Origin: a bacterium | GTDB lineage: Bacteria > Actinomycetota > Acidimicrobiia > Acidimicrobiales > Bin134 | DNA length: 58,493 bases | NCBI GenBank assembly: GCA_028819295.1 | Contig: JAPPMA010000006.1 | Span: forward strand, 17,497 to 75,989 | Direction: 5' to 3' | In this document: in pieces, positions 1 to 6,871 of the stretch | Layout: each line of letters starts with the position of its first letter | Numbering within the stretch: position 1 is the stretch's first letter | Translations under genes and position numbers: made by a program | The notes under the pieces: model-generated | Database searches by the model: none | What the model was told of the DNA's origin: nothing | The model's input: only the letters and a program-made list of their open reading frames with translations

Positions 1-234
1 GTAGCAGCCGATGCTGTCGTGGTAGCCCCAGCTGACCTGGGCGAGCACGGTTTGGCCGTCGGCGGACTTGGCCACATCCACGGGCTCAGCGCCGAATCTG
101 TGGTGCTCAAAGCACCGCTCTGCCGCGCTCGGCTGAGCCTGGGAATCCTGAGCAGATACCGGGCCTCCGGCAATTGCCGCAAGTCCGACCAGCAGGGTCC
201 AATTGACCAGTAGGAGAACGACCCTGAGCTTCAC
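1..234 (-). CDS. Secreted protein, N-terminal part (runs off window)
   Basis: An open frame of 78 codons begins with GTG at 234 and reads without a stop to base 1, so the gene continues outside the window. The N-terminus is a classic signal peptide: a short basic start (MKLR), a hydrophobic core of about 20 residues, then a likely cleavage site at VSA before a Q/S/D-rich segment at residues 28-29. The protein is therefore probably exported. The rest has two cysteines but no family I recognise. No clear Shine-Dalgarno precedes the GTG, so a leaderless start is possible. It lies downstream of dnaB in the same direction, 120 bases after its stop. Confidence 0.6.
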   Translation of the reverse strand, partial: MKLRVVLLLVNWTLLVGLAAIAGGPVSAQDSQAQPSAAERCFEHHRFGAEPVDVAKSADGQTVLAQVSWGYHDSIGCY

Positions 235-353
235 GGGCCAAGACTCTAATTGAGCCTTCGCGGAAACGTGGGGTGGGGTGGGCTGAGAGCCCGCTAACCC
301 TCCGATCTGCCCAAAACATCCCGATCTTCCCAGCCGAAGGCGATGCCGTCTCT

Positions 354-1784
354 CTACACCCCGCGGGCCATGTTGGCGAAGCGGGTGTGATGCTTTATAA
401 AGGCTAGGCGTGCTTTGCCGGTGGGTCCGGTGCGGTGTTTGGCCACCAGCACTTCGGCGGTGCCCGCATCCTGGGTTTCGGGGTTGTAGATCTCGTCTCG
501 GTACAAGAACATGACGATGTCGGCGTCTTGCTCTATGGAGCCCGACTCCCGCAGGTCGGCGAGGATGGGCCGTTTGTCCTGACGCTGCTCCAGATTCCGA
601 GAAAGCTGCGACAGCGCCACCACCGGGCATTGCAGTTCGCGGGCCAATATCTTGAGCCCTCGGCTGATCTCGGACACCTCCACCTGGCGGTTCTCGGCGG
701 TGTGGCGGCCGGTCATGAGCTGGAGGTAGTCGACGATGATCATGCCCAAGTCACCGGTCTGGCTGCGCAGCCGCCGAGACTTGCCTCTGATCTCCATTAT
801 GGTCACCGCGGGGTTGTCGTCGATCCAGATGGGCGCCTCGGCCAAGCGCCCCAGGGCGGTGCTGATGTCGGTCCAGTCTTGGTCGGTGAGCTTGCCGGTA
901 CGCACTCGGGAAGCGTCCACCCGGGCCTCGGCGCACAGGATCCGCTGGCTGATCTCGAGTTGGCTCATCTCCAGCGAGAAGACCAGCACCGGCTTGTGGG
1001 CCCGGATGGCGGCGTGGGCGGCCATGCCCAGTGCGAAGCTGGTCTTTCCCACCGAGGGCCGAGCACCGATCACCACGAGGGTGTTGGGCTGGAGTCCGCT
1101 GGTGATCTCGTCCAAGTCGTTGTAGCCGGTGGGCGTGCCGGTAATCACCTCGCCCTGCTCATAGAGCATCTCGATGCGCTCGAGGTTGGCCGGCAAGAGC
1201 TCGGCCAGGCTGGCCGTGGTATCGCCCATTCGGTCGGCGGCCAACCGATACACCATCGCCTCGGCCGAGTCCACCGTCTTGACCACGTCGTCGGCACCCT
1301 CATAGCCCAGATCGGCGATCTCCCCGCCGACCTCGATCAGCATCCTCAGCGTGGCCGCCTCATGCACGATGTTGGCGTACTTGGCCGCATTGGCCGACGC
1401 CGGGGTGCCGGTCTGGAGTTTCACCAACGCGGCGTTGCCCCCCACCTTGTCGGTCAAACCCTGCCGATTCAGCTCGGCGGCCACCGTCACCGCATCGGCT
1501 GGCTCCCCCTTGGCATACAGCGAGCACACGGCCTCGTACACATGGGCATGCGCCGGCCGGTAGAAGTGCTCGGGACGGATCAAGTTCACCGCATCAGCAA
1601 TGGCGTCGCGGCTCAGCAGCATCGCGCCCAAAAGCGCCTCCTCGGCATCGAGATCATGGGGCGGCACACGCCCCAGGCGCCTGGGCACCGCTGACGACCG
1701 GCCGTCGTTGGGATAGTCGAATGGATCGCTCACCACTGCACCCATTTTCCAGGCACCGGTGACAATTGGGCTGACCGACCGCAT
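354..1784 (-). CDS. dnaB: Replicative DNA helicase DnaB
   Basis: Hexameric replicative helicase that unwinds DNA ahead of the replisome. About 476 aa, normal for the family. The N-terminal DnaB domain starts near residue 42 (PHDLDAEEALLGAML), followed by the RecA-like domain with Walker A GARPSVGKTS at residues 240-249 and Walker B-type MIIVDYLQL further on. No intein interrupts the P-loop, unlike many mycobacterial dnaB genes. The start is uncertain: ATG at 1745 (MGAVVSDPF) is as plausible as 1784, since neither has a strong ribosome site. It is the last gene of the conserved rpsF-ssb-rpsR-rplI-dnaB block, 105 bases after rplI. Confidence 0.97.
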   Translation of the reverse strand: MRSVSPIVTGAWKMGAVVSDPFDYPNDGRSSAVPRRLGRVPPHDLDAEEALLGAMLLSRDAIADAVNLIRPEHFYRPAHAHVYEAVCSLYAKGEPADAVTVAAELNRQGLTDKVGGNAALVKLQTGTPASANAAKYANIVHEAATLRMLIEVGGEIADLGYEGADDVVKTVDSAEAMVYRLAADRMGDTTASLAELLPANLERIEMLYEQGEVITGTPTGYNDLDEITSGLQPNTLVVIGARPSVGKTSFALGMAAHAAIRAHKPVLVFSLEMSQLEISQRILCAEARVDASRVRTGKLTDQDWTDISTALGRLAEAPIWIDDNPAVTIMEIRGKSRRLRSQTGDLGMIIVDYLQLMTGRHTAENRQVEVSEISRGLKILARELQCPVVALSQLSRNLEQRQDKRPILADLRESGSIEQDADIVMFLYRDEIYNPETQDAGTAEVLVAKHRTGPTGKARLAFIKHHTRFANMARGV

Positions 1785-1889
1785 TCCACGGTTGCCTACT
1801 CTGGCAAGCCGCTCATGTGGGCCGCTAGGGGAAGCGTTGTTGAAATTGTGGGATAACCTGGGGATTTATCAGTGCTGGCGATGCCACGG

Positions 1890-2336
1890 CTACTCGGCGG
1901 CAATCACTTCCACGGTGATGGGGAACTCCACCTCAGGATGGGGTTTGACCGTTACCATGTGGCTGCCCAGCTCTTTGATCCCGTCGGAGAGCAGAGCCTT
2001 GCGCTCCAGCATGATGTTCGCCTGTTCGGCCACGGCCCGAACGATGTCGGCGGTGGTCACCGAGCCGAACAACTTGCCCTGCGCCCCCGCCCGAGCCGCG
2101 ATGTGAATGGGAGTGGACACCAGCCGGCTGGCCATCTCCTGGGCATCGGCCAGCTCCTTGGCATCCCTCAGCTCGCGCGAGCGGCGCATGCGCTCGGCCT
2201 GGCGCTCAGCCCCGGCCGAGGATTTGAACGCCTTGCCAGCGGGAATCAGAAAGTTGCGGGCGTAGCCGTCGGCCACCTCCACCACATCGCCCTTCTTGCC
2301 CAGCTCGTCCACGTTGTCACGCAGCACAACCTTCAT
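1890..2336 (-). CDS. rplI: 50S ribosomal protein bL9
   Basis: 148 aa, standard length. The N-terminal bL9 signature [17 protein letters not shown] and [16 protein letters not shown] are clear, followed by the long connecting helix (residues about 50-75) and the C-terminal domain. bL9 binds 23S rRNA at the L1-stalk base. Its ATG overlaps the rpsR stop by 4 bases (ATGA), so the two are probably translationally coupled. The 105-base gap to dnaB may hold a promoter, but I see no convincing -10/-35 pair. Confidence 0.97.
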   Translation of the reverse strand: MKVVLRDNVDELGKKGDVVEVADGYARNFLIPAGKAFKSSAGAERQAERMRRSRELRDAKELADAQEMASRLVSTPIHIAARAGAQGKLFGSVTTADIVRAVAEQANIMLERKALLSDGIKELGSHMVTVKPHPEVEFPITVEVIAAE

Positions 2337-2902
2337 GACGCCGTCTCCCCGCCCCCCGGCGCCGCGTCAACCGGCTCGTCGCCAGCCATCAGCACGGACG
2401 CGTCATCCTGCTCGTCGCCAGCCATCAGCACGGACGCGTCATCCTGCTCGTCGCCAGCCATCAGCACGGATGCGTCATCGATGGCAGGTTCGCCAGCCAT
2501 CGGGTCGTCGCCGATCTCCAGGGCTTCCAACTCTTCGCCGTCCATGCCCGCAGAAGCCCGCATACCGGGTGGCGGTGCTGTGGGCTGCGGCGCCGGCCCG
2601 TCGACGCGGTTGTCGTCGCGCGACCGGGTTGCGCTGCGCTGGGTGGTGATCCGATTGTTGTAGGGCAGCAACGCCATCTCTCGAGCGTTCTTGATGGCCC
2701 GGGCGATCTCTGCCTGCTGCTGCTGGTTGTTGCCGGTCACCTGCCGGGCCCTGATCTTGGCCCGGTCTGACATGAACCGCCGCAGCAGGTTGATGTCCTT
2801 CCAGTCCACATAGCCAATGCCCTCCTGGGTGAGAACGCTGACCTTCTTCTTTCGGCGCCGGTTGATGTCCTTGGCCTTCGCCCTTTTGAGTCCTTTGGCC
2901 AT
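2333..2902 (-). CDS. rpsR: 30S ribosomal protein bS18 with acidic repeat tail
   Basis: The first roughly 85 residues are bS18: [28 protein letters not shown], the RARQVTGN motif and [11 protein letters not shown]. The N-terminal cysteines of zinc-type S18 are absent ([11 protein letters not shown]), so this is the zinc-independent form. Unusually the protein is 189 aa, about 100 longer than typical. The extra C-terminus is a Pro-rich linker, then an acidic region with three copies of a 12-residue repeat ([12 protein letters not shown]), ending in Gly/Glu. The frame stays open through the tail to a stop that overlaps the rplI ATG, so the tail is really translated if the start is. The ATG overlaps the ssb stop by one base (TAATG). 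Confidence 0.95.
   Translation of the reverse strand: MAKGLKRAKAKDINRRRKKKVSVLTQEGIGYVDWKDINLLRRFMSDRAKIRARQVTGNNQQQQAEIARAIKNAREMALLPYNNRITTQRSATRSRDDNRVDGPAPQPTAPPPGMRASAGMDGEELEALEIGDDPMAGEPAIDDASVLMAGDEQDDASVLMAGDEQDDASVLMAGDEPVDAAPGGGETAS
2375..2482. repeat. Three tandem 36-bp repeats inside rpsR
   Basis: Units at 2375-2410, 2411-2446 and 2447-2482. The first two are identical; the third differs at a few bases, mainly at its end. Because 36 is a multiple of three, each copy adds 12 residues to the bS18 tail without shifting frame. There are no spacers, so this is a coding minisatellite and not a CRISPR array. Near-identity at the DNA level suggests recent expansion by slippage. Confidence 0.95.
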
Positions 2903-3360
2903 TAGAACGGCTCCTCGTCGAGGTCATACCCCTGGGGCTGGTTGCGGGGAGGGCGTCCGCCGCCGCCCTGGAAGCGGCCCCCGCCGCCGCCGTCGCGCCG
3001 CTCGTTGCGGGTCACCTCGACCGTGGCCCACTTCAGGCTGGGCGACACCTCGTCGGCGATGATCTCGACCTTGGAGCGCCGGTCGCCGTCCTGGGTCTCC
3101 CATGTGCGGTGCTCCAGCCGTCCGTTGACGATCACCCGGGTGCCCTTCACCAAGCTCTCGCTGACGTTCTCGGCCAGCGTGTTCCAGCAGGTCACGTCGA
3201 AGAACGACACCTGTTCCTCGGTCTCGTTGGTCTGGCGGTTCTGCCAGCGCCGGTTCCAGGCCAGCCCGAACGTGGCCACGGCGCTGCCGCCGGGGGTGAA
3301 TCGAAGCTCTGGATCTCTGGTTATGTTCCCGGTAACGGTAACCGTGTTGTCGAATGCCAT
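2902..3360 (-). CDS. ssb: Single-stranded DNA-binding protein
   Basis: 152 aa. The N-terminal OB-fold (residues 1-110) shows [21 protein letters not shown] and the typical [16 protein letters not shown] segment. A Gly/Arg-rich flexible linker follows ([15 protein letters not shown]), ending in the acidic tip DLDEEPF, a version of the conserved SSB tail that docks partner proteins such as PriA, RecO and exonuclease I. It binds and protects ssDNA during replication and repair. It lies 15 bases after rpsF and overlaps rpsR by one base. Confidence 0.97.
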   Translation of the reverse strand: MAFDNTVTVTGNITRDPELRFTPGGSAVATFGLAWNRRWQNRQTNETEEQVSFFDVTCWNTLAENVSESLVKGTRVIVNGRLEHRTWETQDGDRRSKVEIIADEVSPSLKWATVEVTRNERRDGGGGGRFQGGGGRPPRNQPQGYDLDEEPF

Positions 3361-3375
3361 TTCTGTCTCCTTGGA

Positions 3376-3720
3376 TTACCCGGCCGCAGCCAGGGGGTTG
3401 CCGTCGCCCAACAGGCCGCGCCGGGCGGCCTCAGCATCGGGTAGACGGATCAGCTTGTGGCGGACCACATCGTCCGCAAGTCGAAGGAGACGTTCCAAAG
3501 TGCCCATGTCGCGCGTCTCGGTCGCAAACTCGAGAACCAGGTAGTAGCCCTCGTGTTGATGGTTGATCTCATAGGCGAAGCGGCGCTTGCCCCACCGGTC
3601 CTCAGACATAACCTGACCACCGTGGGCTGCAATGTTCTCGGCAACCTGCTCGACGCGGGCGACCACATCGGATTCCTCCACGCCCGCGTCCATGATGATC
3701 ATCAATTCGTAGGCCCGCAT
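3376..3720 (-). CDS. rpsF: 30S ribosomal protein bS6
   Basis: 114 aa from the ATG at 3720 (MRAYELMIIMDAG), the usual S6 opening. A possible GTG four codons upstream is rejected because it lies inside the strong ribosome site AGGGAGG that precedes 3720. The ferredoxin-like fold is evident from DRWGKRRFAYEINHQHEGYYLVLEF. bS6 binds bS18 in the 30S platform, which makes the unusual bS18 tail two genes downstream of interest. First gene of the block; its promoter should lie between 3721 and 3805. Confidence 0.97.
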   Translation of the reverse strand: MRAYELMIIMDAGVEESDVVARVEQVAENIAAHGGQVMSEDRWGKRRFAYEINHQHEGYYLVLEFATETRDMGTLERLLRLADDVVRHKLIRLPDAEAARRGLLGDGNPLAAAG

Positions 3721-3805
3721 GGCCAGCTTCACCTCCCTGCGGTCCCGGCGTCAACCGGGGCCCCGATCGCCGGGGCAGGGTCTTGTTTCGGAGGAACTCT
3801 ACCGG

Positions 3806-4660
3806 CTATCGGCGGTGACCGTACAGGCCGAGCGCCATTTCCTCGTCGGGATTCATCTCATAGCACTCTGCGGGCTCGGGAAAGGCCCCGGAGCGCACAT
3901 CGGCGGCGAACCGGGCCAGGGCATCCACACCGTAGGCGTGCATGGCGGCATAGCGGCGCACGAATCGGGGGGCCATCCTGGTTTCCAGCCCCAGAACATC
4001 GTGGAGCACCAACACCTGGCCATCGCAGTCACCCCCCGCGCCGATGCCGATGGTGGGCACGTCCACCGCCTCGGTGATCATCTGGCCCACTGCGCCCGGC
4101 ATCCCCTCCAGCACGATGGCGAAGCATCCGGCGTGGGCCAGCGCCTTGGCGTCGGCCACCAGCCCCAGCGCGGCCTCGCTGCTGCGCCCCTGCACCCGAT
4201 AGCCGCCCTGGGCCAGCATCGACTGGGGGGTGAGCCCCAGATGGCCCATCACCGGCACCTGGGCCGACACGATGGCCTCGATCATCGGCACCCGCTCAGC
4301 ACCGCCCTCCAGCTTCACCGCTTGGGCGCCAGCCCGCACCAACGTGGCCGCGTTGGTCACCGTGTCGGCGGTGGTCACGTGATAGCTCATCCACGGCATG
4401 TCGGCCACCACCATCGCCCGGGGGCGGATGCGGGCCGCCGCCGCGGTGTGGTGGGCCATTTCGTCCACGGTCACACTCATGGTGTCTTCGTGGCCCAGCA
4501 CCACCATGGCCACCGAGTCGCCCACCAAGATCACATCCGCGCCCGCCTCATCGGCCATGCGAGCGCTGGGGGCGTCGTAGGCGGTGAGCATGACGAGCGG
4601 ATCGGCGCCCAAGCTTCGCTTACGCCTGCTTATAGCCAGCGCGGTGAGCTTCGAGCCCAT
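3806..4660 (-). CDS. panB: 3-methyl-2-oxobutanoate hydroxymethyltransferase
   Basis: First committed step of pantothenate (vitamin B5) synthesis: transfers a hydroxymethyl group from 5,10-methylene-THF to alpha-ketoisovalerate. 284 aa from ATG 4660, preceded by AAGGAG at good spacing; longer upstream frames are not supported. The TIM barrel and Mg sites are visible: LTAYDAPSARMADEAGAD, ILVGDSVAMVVLGHEDT, and GHLGLTPQS further on. The residues ending the barrel (IGIGAGGDCDGQVLVLHD) are also standard. It lies upstream of rpsF with an 85-base gap and is probably its own unit. Confidence 0.96.
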   Translation of the reverse strand: MGSKLTALAISRRKRSLGADPLVMLTAYDAPSARMADEAGADVILVGDSVAMVVLGHEDTMSVTVDEMAHHTAAAARIRPRAMVVADMPWMSYHVTTADTVTNAATLVRAGAQAVKLEGGAERVPMIEAIVSAQVPVMGHLGLTPQSMLAQGGYRVQGRSSEAALGLVADAKALAHAGCFAIVLEGMPGAVGQMITEAVDVPTIGIGAGGDCDGQVLVLHDVLGLETRMAPRFVRRYAAMHAYGVDALARFAADVRSGAFPEPAECYEMNPDEEMALGLYGHRR

Positions 4661-4754
4661 CGTTGTTCTCCTTCCCCGTCCAGCGCACTTCGGCTGCCGG
4701 CGGTCGCCTCCCACCTTAGCCCACCATCTCCACCCCCGCGCCACCCCCCGCCGG

Positions 4755-4854
4755 CATCAATCCAGCGGTCGGCCGCCAACTTGACTCTTAGCGGGCCCCT
4801 GGTGCGCCCCAACTCCATCTCGCCTGCATCAGGCTGGCGGTCGGCCGCTAACTT
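4755..4854. repeat. Pair of 28-bp direct repeats upstream of amidase
   Basis: Two imperfect copies, 4755-4782 and 4827-4854, share the core GCGGTCGGCCGC followed by C/T and AACTT, with about five mismatches in 28 and a spacing of 72 bases. The second copy ends 7 bases before the amidase ATG at 4862. Position and conservation suggest a regulatory site or a duplicated leader. No gene lies in 4661-4861. Confidence 0.45.
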
Positions 4855-4861
4855 CGGAGCC

Positions 4862-6271
4862 ATGGACGATTTGCTGGACCGGACTGACGCCGTGGGACTG
4901 GCCGATGCCATTCGGGCCGGGGAGGTGTCGGAGGCCGAGGTGCTCGACGCCACCATGGCCCGCATCCACGAGCGCAACCCGGCGATGAACGCCATCACCA
5001 CGGTGGTTGAGCCTGAGCCGGCCACCGACGGGCGGCTGCGGGGGGTGCCGTTCGCCATCAAAGATCTGCACTTCGCCATGCGGGGCACGGTCGCCACCCA
5101 CGGCTCGCGGTACTTCGCCGACGCGCCGGTTGACCACCACGACGCCGAAGTGGTGCGCCGCTACCGGGCCGCCGGCCTCGTGCTGGTGGGCCGAACCAAC
5201 TCGCCCGAGCTCGGCCTGTCGACCACCACCGAGCCGGCGCTGTTCGGCCCCTGCGCCAACCCGCTCGATCCCACCCGCAGCGCGGGCGGCTCCAGCGGCG
5301 GGGCCGCCTCAGCGGTGGCGGCGGGGATGCTGGCCGTGGCCCACGCCTCCGACGGGGGCGGATCCATCCGCATCCCTGCGTCGGCCTGCGGGCTGTTCGG
5401 GCTCAAGCCCAGCCGGGGCCGGGTGAGCTTCGGCCCCGACTCCGGGGAGAACTGGAGCGGCTACTCCACCACCCATGTGGTGTCGCGCACCGTGCGCGAC
5501 AGCGCCGTGCTGCTCGACCTCACCTCGGGTCTGGCCCCCGGCGACCCCTATGTGGCCCCTGCGCCCGACGGCTCGTTCGAGGCGGCCATCGCCGCGCCGC
5601 CGCCCCCACTGCGGATCGCGGTGTGGGACGGCTCAGCCGACGGCATCGAGCTCGACTCCACAGCCCGGGGGGCGCTGGACGCCGCGGTGGCCCTGTGCGA
5701 GGAAATCGGCCACCGCATAGAGGAGGCCGATTTGCCGGTGCGCCGGGGAATGGGCGGGCCGCAGGGGGTGATCACCTCCTCCAACATCGCCGCAATGATG
5801 ATTCGTCGGGAAGCCCAGTGCGGCCGCCCGCCCGGCAACGACGACCTGGAGCCGGTGGCTGCCTCCTTGGCGGCCCGCGGCGCCACGCTCACCGGCCCCG
5901 AATACGCCCAGGCCATCCTGGACAGCCATTTGATGGGCCGGCTCATGGGCCGCTACCACGAGTCGGGCATCGACCTGGTGCTCACCCCGACGCTGGCCCG
6001 GGTGCCCCCGCCGCTGGGCGAACTGGTGGCCACCGCCGACGATGTGGCCGAGTGGGGCGCACGCCAAGGGGCCTACTCACCGTTTTGCGCCATGGCCAAC
6101 GCCACCGGCCAGCCGGCCATGTCGGCGCCGCTGCACCGAGACGAGCGGGGCCTCACCGTGGGCAGCCACTTCATCGCCCCCTACGGCGGGGAGGCCCTGC
6201 TGTTGAAGCTGGCCGCCCAACTAGAACAGGCCCGACCGTTCTGGACCGGGCCGACCTTCTCCGCAGGCTGA
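4862..6271 (+). CDS. Amidase signature family hydrolase
   Basis: 469 aa. Amidase-signature enzymes hydrolyse amide bonds using a Ser-cisSer-Lys triad. All three can be placed: Lys in GVPFAIKDLH, the cis-Ser in the Gly/Ser loop AGGSSGGAASAVAAG, and the nucleophile in DGGGSIRIPAS. The start ATG at 4862 (MDDLLDRTDAVGLAD) gives the usual family N-terminus; the frame is open far upstream but that is antisense to panB and rpsF. The exact substrate cannot be read; it may be an amide hydrolase or a GatA paralogue without GatB/C neighbours. Its 3' end overlaps a short tandem duplication. Confidence 0.9.
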   Translation: MDDLLDRTDAVGLADAIRAGEVSEAEVLDATMARIHERNPAMNAITTVVEPEPATDGRLRGVPFAIKDLHFAMRGTVATHGSRYFADAPVDHHDAEVVRRYRAAGLVLVGRTNSPELGLSTTTEPALFGPCANPLDPTRSAGGSSGGAASAVAAGMLAVAHASDGGGSIRIPASACGLFGLKPSRGRVSFGPDSGENWSGYSTTHVVSRTVRDSAVLLDLTSGLAPGDPYVAPAPDGSFEAAIAAPPPPLRIAVWDGSADGIELDSTARGALDAAVALCEEIGHRIEEADLPVRRGMGGPQGVITSSNIAAMMIRREAQCGRPPGNDDLEPVAASLAARGATLTGPEYAQAILDSHLMGRLMGRYHESGIDLVLTPTLARVPPPLGELVATADDVAEWGARQGAYSPFCAMANATGQPAMSAPLHRDERGLTVGSHFIAPYGGEALLLKLAAQLEQARPFWTGPTFSAG

Positions 6272-6321
6272 TCAGCGGAACCTGGACCGGGCCGACCTTC
6301 TCCGCAGGATGATCAGCGGGG
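6241..6321. repeat. 41-bp tandem duplication at amidase 3' end
   Basis: The segment 6241-6281 is repeated immediately at 6282-6321 with a few mismatches; the shared core runs from CTGGACCGGG to TGATCAGCGG. The first copy encodes the amidase C-terminus and stop, the second is non-coding. The unit length is not a multiple of three. Confidence 0.8.
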
Positions 6322-6335
6322 CAGCGAGGGAGCGG

Positions 6336-6731
6336 TCAACAGGGTTGCAGCACGTAGCTGCGAAGGAGGTGGTTCCAGCGGCAGTCGGGGCACACCTCCA
6401 CCTCGTAGCAGGTGAACCGTCCTTTGCGCTGGGCCAGCTTGGCAATCTCCGCGGCATAGCTGATGCAGCGGCCGTGGGCCGGCAGCCGGGGCCCGAACAC
6501 GTACGACACCAGGGCCAGCTCGTCTCCCTGGCAAACCGGGCACGGCTCGCCGGCGGGGGTGCCCACCTCTCGACCGGCCCGCACCAGCTCGGGGTGGGCG
6601 TCGCACAAATCGTCGGCCATCCGGGTGCCGCTCAAGAGCCGTTGCAGCACATGGGCACGCACCAGCCGATAGTCCACCGTTGAGGCGGGTTCGGGCTGAA
6701 CCCCTACTGCTGCGGCCATCGAGTCGGCCAT
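6336..6731 (-). CDS. DUF5318 family protein
   Basis: 131 aa from ATG 6731 (MADSMAAAVG); the frame is open further upstream but family similarity only begins around VDYRLVRAHVLQRLLSG. The protein has two CxxC pairs (CPVC and CPDC) around a VSYVFGP segment and ends in RWNHLLRSYVL, which matches my memory of the actinobacterial DUF5318 family. The four cysteines probably bind a metal as a small zinc ribbon. Function is unknown. It is divergent from the CoA-transferase gene, with about 140 bases between the starts. No ribosome site is visible, so the mRNA may be leaderless. Confidence 0.75.
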   Translation of the reverse strand: MADSMAAAVGVQPEPASTVDYRLVRAHVLQRLLSGTRMADDLCDAHPELVRAGREVGTPAGEPCPVCQGDELALVSYVFGPRLPAHGRCISYAAEIAKLAQRKGRFTCYEVEVCPDCRWNHLLRSYVLQPC

Positions 6732-6871
6732 GGCGACAGAGTAGCCACAAATGCCAACCGCCATGCCGAATTTCTGGCCGACTCGACCCAGCAGAACTCC
6801 GCTATACTGCTGCGGCTTTGCCCGCTCGGCGGTCGGGCCATCTGTCGCCATCTGGCACTACCCTGAGTTCC

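Noticed and set aside
435..1694. A 419-codon plus-strand open frame opposite dnaB
   Set aside because: It is the GC-rich mirror of dnaB, is low in complexity (His/Gly/Leu-rich) and matches no family.
1847..1855. GTGGGATAA considered as a DnaA box
   Set aside because: It differs from the DnaA box consensus (TTATCCACA) and no cluster of boxes or dnaA/dnaN gene is present.
2375..2482. 36-bp repeats considered as a CRISPR array
   Set aside because: There are no spacers, and the repeats lie in frame inside rpsR.
3719..4861. An open frame extending the amidase upstream by 381 codons
   Set aside because: It is antisense to panB and the rpsF end and has no domain; the amidase starts at 4862 with a normal family N-terminus.
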